From contig JAMYHL010000049.1 of NCBI GenBank assembly GCA_025531455.1, forward strand, positions 241,419 to 305,418: a stretch of 64,000 nt of DNA. Reading direction: 5' to 3'. A program made the translations under genes and the position numbers. The notes under the pieces were generated by a model. The model was not told where the DNA came from, searched no databases, and was given only the letters and a program-made list of their open reading frames with translations. Shown here piece after piece: positions 21,759-31,621 of the stretch; position 1 is the stretch's first letter, and each line of letters opens with the position of its first letter. The stretch comes from Apiotrichum sp. Y4204 (lineage: Eukaryota; Basidiomycota; Tremellomycetes; Trichosporonales; Trichosporonaceae).

Positions 21759-23086
21759 GTTCCAAGAAATGGAAATGGTGGTGCGATACTGTGGGGGAGC
21801 GGCAACGCAGTGGTATGTTTGTGTCGCACTGTGTTGTTGAGGTCCTCCGTGACGCGATCTGAAGGGAGAAAGAGGTGGTTGATCTCGAGATTGTAAGCTA
21901 GTCATGGGTTCTGGGTTCACAATGGGGAATGGAGTGCAACACTGCAACGACGAAGAGGGTGTTGTTAATAAGAAACAAACGTCTTGCCCCTGGCATAGAA
22001 CGGTGGCCATTACACAGTCCAGTCCATAGCATATGCTAGATGATCCAAAGCAACACAACGACTCCAGTTCCATTGAGCGCGTAGAACGTAGTTGTGGATG
22101 CCAAGACCTCGCCGATTACAAAAAAAACACAGACGGGAGTGGAGTCTTGGACATCAGGAGATCAGAATATTACAAAGCTGCCGTGGCTGTCGTGAGAAAC
22201 AGCCACCACCACTAGGCCAGCCGACACGAACCGCAGGAAGCGGTACTCTCCGACAGAAGGAGGCTTGCCTTGGATCAGACGATCAGACGAGGGCCTGGAA
22301 TGACTCTCCGCGGTCGGAAACGGTGCTGTACACAAGAAACCAAGGGGGCCAGACGGGGGAGAGACAGGGATGGGAGCGTTGCGCTGAGACATTCTTCTAA
22401 ATTCTGCGGTCGTTGCTTGCTGCACCTGTGGCCTGTGGTCCTGTGATCCTGTGAGTGGCAACAACGAGGTCTCATGACACAAACAATTGGCGGTCTGTGC
22501 CACTCCAAACACGAGGCAAACGGACAACGGTTGCGAGTTACCAAGATCCCGGCTCTCTCTCTCCTTGCCCTTTGCCACTCGACCTTTTTGCCCACATAAC
22601 GCGGGTCTCCGCCTCCACTCCGGGCGAACTCTCACGCCACTGCCGCCTTCTGCCGCCTCCACCGCGCTTCGCTGCTCGCCGTTGCCGTGCTCAACCCTCC
22701 AGGCCTCCAAGCCTCCAGGGGCCCGTTGCGCCGCGGCCGAGAGCAGCCCAGTTCTCGGCCAAGTCAGGCACGGCATCTGTCGATCTGCAGATCACAACCA
22801 ATATCGGTGAGGCCTGGGGGCGCAGTTGTTGCTTGGTGGCGGATTAGAAAGTGCGTTGCTCACTAATTAAATGAAGGGAAATTAGCGGAAGCAGAATTTG
22901 TAATGCGTCGCTTTCGTAATTGTAATTGGCTAGCCGAGGCCGGGCAGACGCGTGGCCGTGCCGACATGTCCGACAACCGCGACCATTTGTTTTGGGTTTC
23001 AAGCGGAAAAAAGTAGGACTCTTGTTGTCGCTGTTGTCCATCTCTTCCACTCCTCTCGGTCTCTATCCCATCTCGACTCGACCCGT
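21759..23086. promoter_or_regulatory. Long divergent intergenic region
   Basis: 1.33 kb between two divergent starts. It contains no supported gene; a 204-codon antisense ORF (22162-22776) looks random. The 200 bp before the plus-strand start include AT-rich sequence. Confidence 0.45.
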
Positions 23087-23617
23087 ATGACCATGCTCGG
23101 CCGCCTCTTCCACTACGGCTTTGATGCCCTCGCCATCTCGACCGTCCTCGCGGGCATCAAGAAGACCACCGGCTTTGCGTACGTTTCACCCTCTGCCTTC
23201 AACACGGTCCAGACATGACAGCTGACATGGTATATGATGTGCCTCCCCCGCTTTGTAACATGGCTTTTCCCGATCTTCGGCTTGTTTCTTGCGCGTTTAT
23301 GGGCGCCGTGGCGTGTTGTGCTCGCTTGACCCACTCGACATCTTTATTGACCGGCCCCGATTACTGACTTGCTCGACGCCCACTGGATCCTTTCGGCGAT
23401 TCAATGTCCCTTCATTTAACATATCTCGCGACGACACGCCTGATTCGCCTTCCCCTCTTCTCCTCCTCCCGCGCTCGCCCACAGCCCCCAGACCGAGCAG
23501 ATCCCCGAGTCGTCGATCCGCTCCTTTGCGGAGGGATACCTGTCCGCCGGCGAGTCCGTCTTCAACTTCGTCGCCGGACAGGCTGTCATGAGCCAGTACT
23601 TCAAGAAGGTTCAGTAA
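23087..23617 (+). CDS. ATG44: Mitofissin / Atg44 homologue (DUF1748), small mitochondrial fission protein
   Basis: Two exons, 23087-23178 and 23485-23617, encode 74 aa. The protein has the DUF1748 pattern: an N-terminal amphipathic segment GRLFHYGFDALAISTVLAG, then IKKTTGF, then an exon-2 helix with SIRSFAEGYLSAGE and ending in FKKVQ. In fission and budding yeast the family (Atg44/Mdi1) sits in the intermembrane space and drives membrane fission needed for mitophagy. Length fits the family. The single intron is 306 nt, several times longer than usual here, with a GTACGT donor and a pyrimidine-rich acceptor. A second in-frame ATG lies two codons downstream. Function is transferred from the family. 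Confidence 0.88.
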
Positions 23618-24066
23618 GCGGGCAGCCGGCCGCGAATGCGGAAGCCGGAAGGACGAGAGCGGATGCGGGCGGGAGGGCTTCTGGGCGGAGCGATGCGTCG
23701 ATCCCGCACCCAAGCGTCGCGCACTGGAATGCGTGTGATCATACCCTGACCTGACGCTGCGGTCGCTCATGCACTGGGTCGAGCTCACTCGCGGGCCTTC
23801 CGCCTGTTCCCTCCGTCCGTCTCCGTTCATGTTCGCGACCCTCCCGCCGACCTTCCCGGCCTCAGCCTCCCCCCATCACCCACGACACGCCCACGCATGG
23901 ACGCCCAGTATACGATAGATGTATTCATGCCTAGACACCTGACCCGCTCATTCTGCTCATTTCCGGTCACCTTCAACTTACTAAACTCAATTGCCCACCG
24001 TTCGCATTCGCCCATCTTCCCTCCACAATCCGTCACGTGATTCCTCCAAACAACGCCGGTCGTGTC
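23618..24066. other. Spacer between ATG44 and tRNA-Ala(CGC)
   Basis: About 450 bp. Presumed 3' UTR of the mitofissin gene and 5' flank of the tRNA gene; nothing else supported. Confidence 0.45.
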
Positions 24067-24150
24067 GGGCGTGTAGCTCAGTTGGTAGAGCGCTTCATTC
24101 GCATCTGCGACGATTTGAAGAGGTCTTTGGTTCGATTCCTAACTCGTCCA
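24067..24150 (+). tRNA. tRNA-Ala(CGC) with 11-nt intron
   Basis: Cloverleaf folds by eye: D arm GCTC/GAGC with the AGTTGGTA loop, anticodon stem CTTCA/TGAAG, anticodon CGC at 24100-24102, intron 24104-24114 after position 37, T loop TTCGATT. The acceptor has the alanine identity pair G3:U70. Two mismatches (T6:T67 and T51:T63) weaken it, so it may be a less efficient copy. A T5 run at 24176-24180 can terminate Pol III. Confidence 0.75.
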
Positions 24151-24670
24151 GTACGACTCCCGAGAGGGTGTCTGCTTTTTCCCTGGGATCCCTGTGAAGG
24201 AGAGGACTGCTGCGTGCCTCGGCCGCGCGAGAGCCTCAAGTGGCCGGAATCCACCTCGGCCACGTCGAAGCCTTCAAGTGGCCGGAACAACTGAGGTGGT
24301 GTTCAGCATGCTCTGAAGCCGGGGCCCATCATCCGAGACGCGCGGAAATGGGTTGGCTCCTCCTTTGAGAACGCGATTTTGTCAGGTGCGATTCTCTCCC
24401 TGACCATGGCTTCAGGATCCATCAACACACCCCGATTAAACATCTAGGGGAGTCGACTCTGGAAGATCATGGCGTCTACCCTATTGCCTCGATCAGACTG
24501 TCACTGTCTATCGTCTCTCCCAGTCTGTCAACTTATGCGTCTCAGTCAGCCCTTTGGCCTCCCGGGCCTCTAGCCTCCCCGCCAGCCCCGCGCTTTCCGC
24601 CCTCCGCGTCCCCAGACCGCCAAACACCCAAAAAGCATCGCTCGTTTGCGCTCTCGCGCTCGCGCTGCCC
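24151..24670. other. Spacer between tRNA genes with a short direct repeat
   Basis: About 520 bp without genes. A 14-bp direct repeat (TCAAGTGGCCGGAA) occurs at 24236-24249 and 24274-24287. An A5 tract near 24630 is the antisense of a Pol III terminator for the next tRNA. Confidence 0.4.
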
Positions 24671-24748
24671 TGCCCCCTCTCAGAATCGAACTGAGGGCTG
24701 AGGATCCCTGCGTATGAGACCTTCGTTTTACCATTAAACTAAGGGGGC
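24671..24748 (-). tRNA. Elongator tRNA-Met(CAT) with 7-nt intron
   Basis: Acceptor GCCCCCT/AGGGGGC pairs fully, D arm GTTT/AAAC, anticodon loop CTCATAA, T arm CTCAG-TTCGATT-CTGAG. Compared with the copies at 25481 and 38700 the only difference is the insert CGCAGGG exactly after position 37, the canonical intron site, which also fixes the anticodon as CAT. The elongator class is inferred from the G1:C72 pair and TTCGA T loop, unlike the initiator copy in this window. Confidence 0.9.
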
Positions 24749-25480
24749 CGATGGGAGACCGTTTTGGGTGGTGGATGGCGGCGGGAAGGGCGATGGATTG
24801 CTGTGAGGAGAGCTGGGGCTGGAAGCGGGTGCTCTTAGTTGGTTGGCTTGCTCCTGCATGCTGTCCGTCGACCTGTGTGCGTGCTGCGTGTCTCTTGCTC
24901 TGCTCGCGTTGTTGTCGACCGAGTGGTCTAAGAGTTGGTTGTGATGGCATGTTTGTACATGTTTAGTTGATTTTAGCTTTTCGACCAATTTTCTTGTTTT
25001 ATCTCCATTTCTTATCTAATCTCCCGCGACCGCGCGTGAAAACCATGTTCCAAATCTACAACCATTGCACAACACATACGCAAAGGTATCGAGTGACGGA
25101 ACAGTCGTCACTGCATAACCCGATCCCTCGGGCTTTGCGGCAGATGAAAATATCACAGCGTGACCCTTGATGTACAGTAGCTTGATCGACCTCTGTTCCA
25201 CATCTCTCCTCGACCATCTCACAACAGAGTTGGAAACGCGTACTGCGTCCTAGAATCTTCAGAATACACATCGGAAGGTATGAATCAGAGGGCTATAACA
25301 CTACATGGACCAGATCTCGATCGAAACACACACTTCCATCACCTTCCATCCCCAGTCGATCGACTCTGGCCTTCCACCACTCGTTTCAATCGTCTCTTCC
25401 CTACCCCAGGCCCCCAGCTGTCCTCCAGACCTCCAAAAAGCACCTTCCGCTCGCGATCGCTCGCTCGCACACGCTGTTGC
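24749..25480. other. Spacer between two tRNA-Met genes
   Basis: About 730 bp, AT-richer in the centre (24960-25020). No gene seen. An A5 tract near 25433 serves as terminator (T5 on the minus strand) for the second tRNA-Met. Confidence 0.4.
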
Positions 25481-25551
25481 TGCCCCCTCTCAGAATCGAA
25501 CTGAGGGCTGAGGATTATGAGACCTTCGTTTTACCATTAAACTAAGGGGGC
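25481..25551 (-). tRNA. Elongator tRNA-Met(CAT), intronless
   Basis: Identical to the mature form of the copy at 24671-24748 but without the intron. All arms pair except the 27:43 and 31:39 positions of the anticodon stem; a 31:39 mismatch is also known in yeast elongator tRNA-Met. Confidence 0.92.
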
Positions 25552-26788
25552 CGGTGGTGGACGATTTTTGAGCCCATTTGCGTCGCGATCGCGAAAGTGG
25601 GCGCCGTATGCATGCTATTAGGAGGCTCGGGACACTTCAGAGAGGTGGGGATGAAGGGGGTGAAGATGGGGACGAAGGAAATCGAGGTGGAAGAGGAGGG
25701 CCCTTGGATGTGTTGTCGGTGCGCCCTGAGGAAAGGGTCCTTGAACCGGGTTCGCGGGGCGCACAAACAACCACACTCTCCATGCTGCCTACCTCTGACA
25801 CTCAGAGTGTCCCTCTAAAGATAGCTGTATTGTCTTGTTTAGGGCGCACACATGATGACGGACCAGAAAGATGGTAGCTCAGAGTTAACAGCACCTTGTC
25901 AGCTTGTGGCGCGGCGGCAAGCTCCCGAAGAAGACCCGTTGTTCTGGTACCCGACCGGTTCGGTGTTGGCAAAACGCTGTATGATACATTGATGGAAGAT
26001 CGCAACAGCACCTTGCGCTAAATCCAAATCTTACATGCACCGCGGCAGCCTGTGGAGAAGCCAGCTATGCCTTCTGTCAAGGAGGAAGGTTGGACAGCTC
26101 GGAATCACAGTCGTTCACTTTTCATCGCATTTCGCGCACACAAGAGTGGTTGTTTACGGCATGCATATCTCAAACGTCACTCCATACCCCTGTAGAGCTG
26201 AGCATGCAAAGGTTGTTCGCGTTTGGCGAGCGCTTAAGAACGAGGTCAGTTGCTTTTCGATATGACTAGTCCATCTGAAGGAAACTCGTGGTGGACAGGT
26301 GTGGCGGCGGTCAGCAAGTGTGGCGGCCAACATGAAACATGTGAAACCTGAAAGAGGACGCATCGCACACGCACACAGCCCCCACAGACACCGCGCACGC
26401 GGGCAGAGGCCTGTTTCATCGTCGTTGCACTGACATTACCACACTCCAGTGTCGTGCCTGTTCAGCGTGCATACATGGGGCTACACATCCTTCAGGAAGA
26501 CAATATGTGTCCGGAGCGCGGTGCATATGGATTCATGGATTGTTCTGCATTTGGCGGGCGAGCGCATAACCCACACAGCTGCTGGTTGGTTGGATACACA
26601 CAGTTTCATGTTTCACCGCTGTGACCTTTTGAATGATCTACAGTGATCTGCAAAGGCACACACATGGCGACGCTTCCATCGATTTTGTCGATTTTGTCAT
26701 TCTCCGCGTCGAATTCCATCAGACCATCATATATAATAGCCAGGCTGCACCATTATCCCCTCTCACCACCTCCCACCAATCTCCCACC
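25552..26788. promoter_or_regulatory. Upstream region of the DUF1996 gene with TATA box
   Basis: 1.24 kb without genes. A TATATAA element at 26730-26736 lies 53 bp before the ATG at 26789, a good core-promoter spacing. Confidence 0.6.
26730..26736 (+). promoter_or_regulatory. TATA box of the DUF1996 gene
   Basis: TATATAA, 53 bp before the ATG at 26789. Confidence 0.6.
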
Positions 26789-28708
26789 ATGCGCTTCTCC
26801 TACATCACGGCCGGAGTGACGGCCGTCCTCATGGCGGCGTCCGTCGACGCCGTCAAAGTGTTCGTCATTGGCGACGGGGGCACCCTCGTCACGGGACGCG
26901 TCGACCCGATCATGAGTCCCGGCGAAGTCGCAGGCCACGTCCATCGCGTCATTGGCGCCTCGACCTTTGGCCGTGAGTACCCGCTGCCCCTCATGTGAAC
27001 GAGTACTAATGTTCAGCGTCCCTGAACGACCCCGACACCATGCTCAACTCCAAGTGCTCATCCGTCCGCGTCGGCGCCGACAAGAGCAATTACTGGTTCC
27101 CTTCGCTCTACTTTATCAACAAGAACGGCACGTACAGCCTCATGCCGCACGTCGTCAAGGTCTACTACTTCCTGCCGCAGGACGACGTCAAGTACACTGC
27201 CTTCCCGCCCGGACTCCGCATGGTGACTGGTCTGGGCGGCGCGCGCGACCCGGGCCACATCCGCACGCAGGGCATCGAAATCAACATGAACCCATACAAG
27301 CCTGGCACGCAGTCATACCACACAATGTTCCTGCCCAACGGCACCGTCTACCCCGACCCTCCCAAGGGCGACTACATACACATGAACCTGCGCTTCCCGT
27401 CGTGTGGGTGGGCCAACCAGTCGCTCGACTCGCCCGACCACTTCTCCCACATGACATGGCCCCTCGTCTATGACAAATGGCACCCCGCTGGCGGATACTG
27501 CCCCGAGAGCCACCCGATCGCGTACCCCCAGATCTTTATCGAGAACTTTGTCTACATCGACGAGCGCATGAAGTCCGAGTGGAACAATACTGGCCCCAAC
27601 TTTGTCCTCGCCAACGGCGATGTCACGGGCCTAACGCTGCACGGAGACTTTGTCGCCGGCTGGGACCACAAGGTGCTCCAGGAGGCGCTCGACACGTGCG
27701 CATCGACGGGCAACGACATTCAGCACTGCAAGCCGTTCGGCGACTCGGGCATCACCCCCAACGACCACCTCAATGACTGTCGCATTGAGGGTATGATCCC
27801 CGCCGAGGAAGTCGGTCTCTCTCGTGCCCTCGAGCATCTCCCAGGCTGCAACCCCATCTGGGGCTGGGATGGACCGGCCACCAAGCCCAAGGACTGCCCG
27901 TGGTACAAGGGCCCGCCTGGGTGGACCAAGCCCAACCTCCTGTGGAACGAGGGCGCCATGTTGCAGACTCCCGCCGTGGTCCCGGGCGTCAAGAATGTGT
28001 CGGATATCATGAACAAGAACATCGGTACCGGCAGGCAGGGTCAGACGGCCACTTTCATCCCCTGGGGCGTTGATGGTTTCATGAAGGAGAAAGTGACCTG
28101 GGCGCAGATCGGCACGCAGGAGGAGGTCGACGCCGCCGCACAGAGTGAGTTCAGCGCCTAGAGTTGCAAGTGCCTGGCTGACAGCAGACCCGCAGGTTGG
28201 CCTGAAGGAAGCCAATCCCAAGGGGTCGTGGAGCGAGACCTCGCCGGGCAAGTACGCGGTCGATCCGAATAGGATGAAGGAGATCACCTCCAAGGCCGTC
28301 AAGAACTCGGAGCAACTCCGTGAATGCAAGTACTACGCCGACTTCCCCATGCTTCTCCCCTGCTCGACCGAGGTTGCACCCGACATCACCTCCAAGCCTG
28401 ACACCAACAAGGACAAGAACAACAATCAGAACAACAAGGGTCAGAGCCAGCAACAGAACCAAAACCCGAACCAGAACAACAACCCTTCCCCTTCCGCTCC
28501 ACCGAAGCAGTCTGCGGCTACTCCAGTTCCGTCCGCCAACCAATCCGCCTCACCAGGTGCCGCTGGTGACACCAAGACTGCCAACCCCCCACAGGCCAGC
28601 AAGCAGGACGGCAAGAACGACAACCCGCAACAGGCGCAGTGCCGAGCTCAACTCAAGCAGCGCCGGTCGCTTCGCAAGCAGCGCCGCTCCCGCATCCACA
28701 CCAGCTGA
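26789..28708 (+). CDS. Secreted DUF1996-domain protein with low-complexity tail
   Basis: Exons 26789-26972, 27017-28144 and 28188-28708 encode 610 aa. A signal peptide (about 1-21, cut near VDA) is followed by RVDPIMSPGEVAGHVHRVIG, the diagnostic DUF1996 motif, and the rest of the domain to about residue 400, with paired cysteines (CSSV, PSCGW, GYCPE, DTCAS, HCKPF, NDCRIEG) and N-glycosylation sequons. The last 130 residues are Asn/Gln/Pro/Ser/Lys-rich and end in a basic cluster. DUF1996 proteins are fungal extracellular or wall-associated proteins of unsettled activity. A TATA box 53 bp upstream suggests regulated, possibly strong expression. Introns are 44 and 43 nt, the second ending ctgacagcag. 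Confidence 0.92.
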
Positions 28709-29774
28709 ACCGATGATCGCTAACGTACTCACTACTTACCCCCTCACCCCTACCCTTCCCTCAGCCCTCCCCTCGGGCTCACGAATCAGGCCCACAGCAT
28801 AGAGTCGTCTTCCCCTGTCGAGCATCAAAACCCCACCGTCCACAAGCATTGTATCATCGCTCTACCATAGAATTAGAGCCTCTGTTGTATGCATATCGCA
28901 TCGCGTTTCTGCCCAAGCCAGGAATTTACAAGTCCGCGTGCAATCGTGCCCGACATCATGGCTGGTCTGTGTGGCCAGGGACGAGGATGAGGCGTCAGGA
29001 GGGCCCATTCTCGAGCCAAGCTATGGACGCTATTTCCAGCACGGCCTGCACTCTGCAGCCCTGTGCAGCACGCAACATGTGTTTACAGAGAGTATGGAGC
29101 TATGGAGCGTGGCTGCATGCCTACCGGAAAGAGTTGCAAACGTCCGGAGACCAGACCAGGGAGCCAAACATCAGGGTGGTGGAATGATGATCCGCTCCAG
29201 TACTGGCCTCCACGAAGAGCTCACGGATATGCACCGAATATCACCATATCGTCATCGTCGACGGCAGTGTCACTTGTTGATCCCCTGATGATCTGTTTGG
29301 TGGTTGATCATCGTTCTTAAGTGGATCAGCACATCTGGGCGATCACTTGCAAGGAACGTATCATAAAGGTGAATGCCGCGCGCTTTCAGTGTGCATACCA
29401 CAACGAGATGAACGTCATATTCACTCACATGTTCCCCTTCTCCATCCCCGTCTTCGTCCCTGCGAGTGGGCTGTGCGGGCCCGCAGCCGAGGCATGCGGG
29501 CTACGCGGCGGCGTGCCGGGTCCGGCACCATGACGTGCGCCGCGCCGTGACTTCGCGGCGGCGTGGCGGTGCACCTATGCCAAGATGTGACTTGTCACTA
29601 CGCAGTCGCTGTGCGTCGCCGCGTCGCCGCGGTGCTGCGCGACATGTCCTCTCCCAGAAACTGACTCGGGAACACTTGCATACCCTCTACGGAGAAAAAT
29701 GACTATGGTGTTACAGAATAGCGTGGGTGTGGTCGTGGGGCATGGTCCGTCTACAGTGCGCTGCCTGGTCGTGA
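28709..29774. other. Convergent 3' spacer
   Basis: About 1.07 kb between convergent genes. No gene, RNA or repeat supported. Confidence 0.45.
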
Positions 29775-31621
29775 TTAGATCGGCCGGCCCTTTTCCATCG
29801 GCCGGTACGCGCCTGGCCCGTCGGGCGCGGCAGAGCCGTAGCTCGGCGGCGCCGAGTCATCGCCTTGTGACGGGTCCGAGAGGTGACCCGCAGGCGGCGA
29901 AGTGAGCAGATCCGACTGGTTGCGGCCGCGCAGGTACTGCGGAGTAGGCTGGAGCGGTGGCTGGAGAGCTTGTTGGTTTGTCGAGTAGGACGATTCCGTG
30001 GACACGTCCGTCGACGGGTATGCGGTGTTGCCTGTGGGGTATGTGCTCGTGTTGCCTGCGGGATACTGCGCCGGGAACTTGTTCTGGTCCGTAACAGCGA
30101 GTCCGATCGCACCAAGACCGTCATCGCGGTCGTAGGGCTGGTATGTGTTCGCTTGCTGCACCGGCGGTCCGGGCTCGGATGTGTATCCCGACTCTGCAGA
30201 AGGCGTGCCGTAGCGAGGGTCTGTGCTATTTGATGGTGCGGGGAGGTGAGAGCTGTAGGTGTTGTTGTAGGTATGGGTCGCCACGGCGCCCGCTGCGGCG
30301 CCGGCAGCTGCGCCAGCGACAGCGCCGGCCATGGGGGAGTGAGATTGCTGGGGCGGGTATGTTGATGTTGCATTGCTGTACGCTTGGGTATTGTCATAAC
30401 GATCATAGTCTGCACACAGGTTAATAATGCCTGCCGTAGGGACCATTGTAGGCCTCACTGTGGGATTGAGGCTGGGATTGGTATGGGTCATGGGGGGCCT
30501 GGTATGGGTCCGCGTAGTTGCCGTTGTAGTTGTTGTCGTACGAGTTGTAGCCGCCGTACGAGTCTCCTCCAACGACGCCAGCGGGTCCGGCCCCCACTCC
30601 TGCAGCACCTGCAGTCGTGACCGAGGGCTCGTAGCCACGACCACCACCGCCGTTCATGCCATAGTTGTAGTCATACTGGTAGAGGTTCGAGGCCGTGTTG
30701 GCATTGTCACGGCGGCCATAGCCGGCGCCGACCTGGGGAATGTGGTCGCCTTCGTCGTCGTACAGGTACTTGTCCTCGTGAGCCTTGTCGTTCAACGGCA
30801 TGCGCTCCATCTCAGGGAAGGCAGGCAACCCAGAGCCACCCTGCGCCTGCTCCTGCTTGCGACGGTGCTCATCGCGAATGGCATCGAGGCGGAGGTCCTC
30901 ATCGCGGCGGTAAGCGTCGAGCTCGACACGGTCACGGTCGTAGTCCCTGTCGCGCCTGCGGTCGCGACGGCCGCCGCTGCCACCGCAGTTGCAGCAGCAG
31001 CGTCCAAGGCCGTAGGCACAGCCGGCAAAGCTGGCCAAGAGCCATGCGGCAAGAGTCATCCACAGGGCTGCGCCAATCTCGCCGTGGGCACCGGACACCC
31101 GGTTGACACTGGCCTTGAAGAGGTAGAACATGATGAGGTCAAAGATCAGGGCAACCATCGTGATACCACCGCAAAAACCGGCGAGGCAGGTGGGGAAACA
31201 GATCATCGTGAAGCCAGGAATCATGTCCAGAAGGCCACAGATGACACCGAGTCCACCAGCTGCCAGCGCGACAATGTGCAGAACAAGGGTATAAGTCATC
31301 CACTTGGACACCGATGCCGGAATGGTAAACAGGTTTTGCTTGATGTTGAGGATCTTGTTAAGGTCTGAATGTGAGCACACGCACGATAAAATGCACAGTG
31401 TACGCACCAAGGCTGTAACCAATTTGAGGACCGACACAATTTGTGCCGCTGCCATCCGTGATGCAGTATCCCAGAGTACCGAGCTTCATCTCCTGGTCCT
31501 GGAACGTTGCCCGGAAAAAGTAGAATGACTTTAGCAGTGGGGTGTTGCATGTCACGAGCACGAGCAGCACCGTCGCTGCCGTGATCATGAGCACACCCGG
31601 GAAAGTGGCACAGCTGCCCAT
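29775..31621 (-). CDS. PalI/Rim9-SUR7 family four-helix membrane protein with long Tyr/Asn/Pro-rich tail
   Basis: Exons 31621-31408, 31364-30459 and 30409-29775 encode 584 aa. Membrane helices at about residues 7-25, 93-117, 126-152 and 166-189, with the family's first extracellular loop containing a GYC motif and a second Cys. Next comes a Cys cluster (CCCNC, a likely palmitoylation site), a highly charged Arg/Asp region, and a 350-residue cytoplasmic tail rich in Tyr, Asn, Gly, Pro and Ser. The family includes fungal pH sensors (PalI/Rim9) and eisosome proteins (Sur7); which branch this belongs to cannot be told. The last intron (49 nt, GTGAGG donor) is needed to avoid an early stop and adds 211 residues. 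Confidence 0.85.

Noticed and set aside
22162..22776. 204-codon minus-strand ORF in the divergent spacer
   Set aside because: No domain, no splice partners, random composition and overlapping equal ORFs on the other strand.
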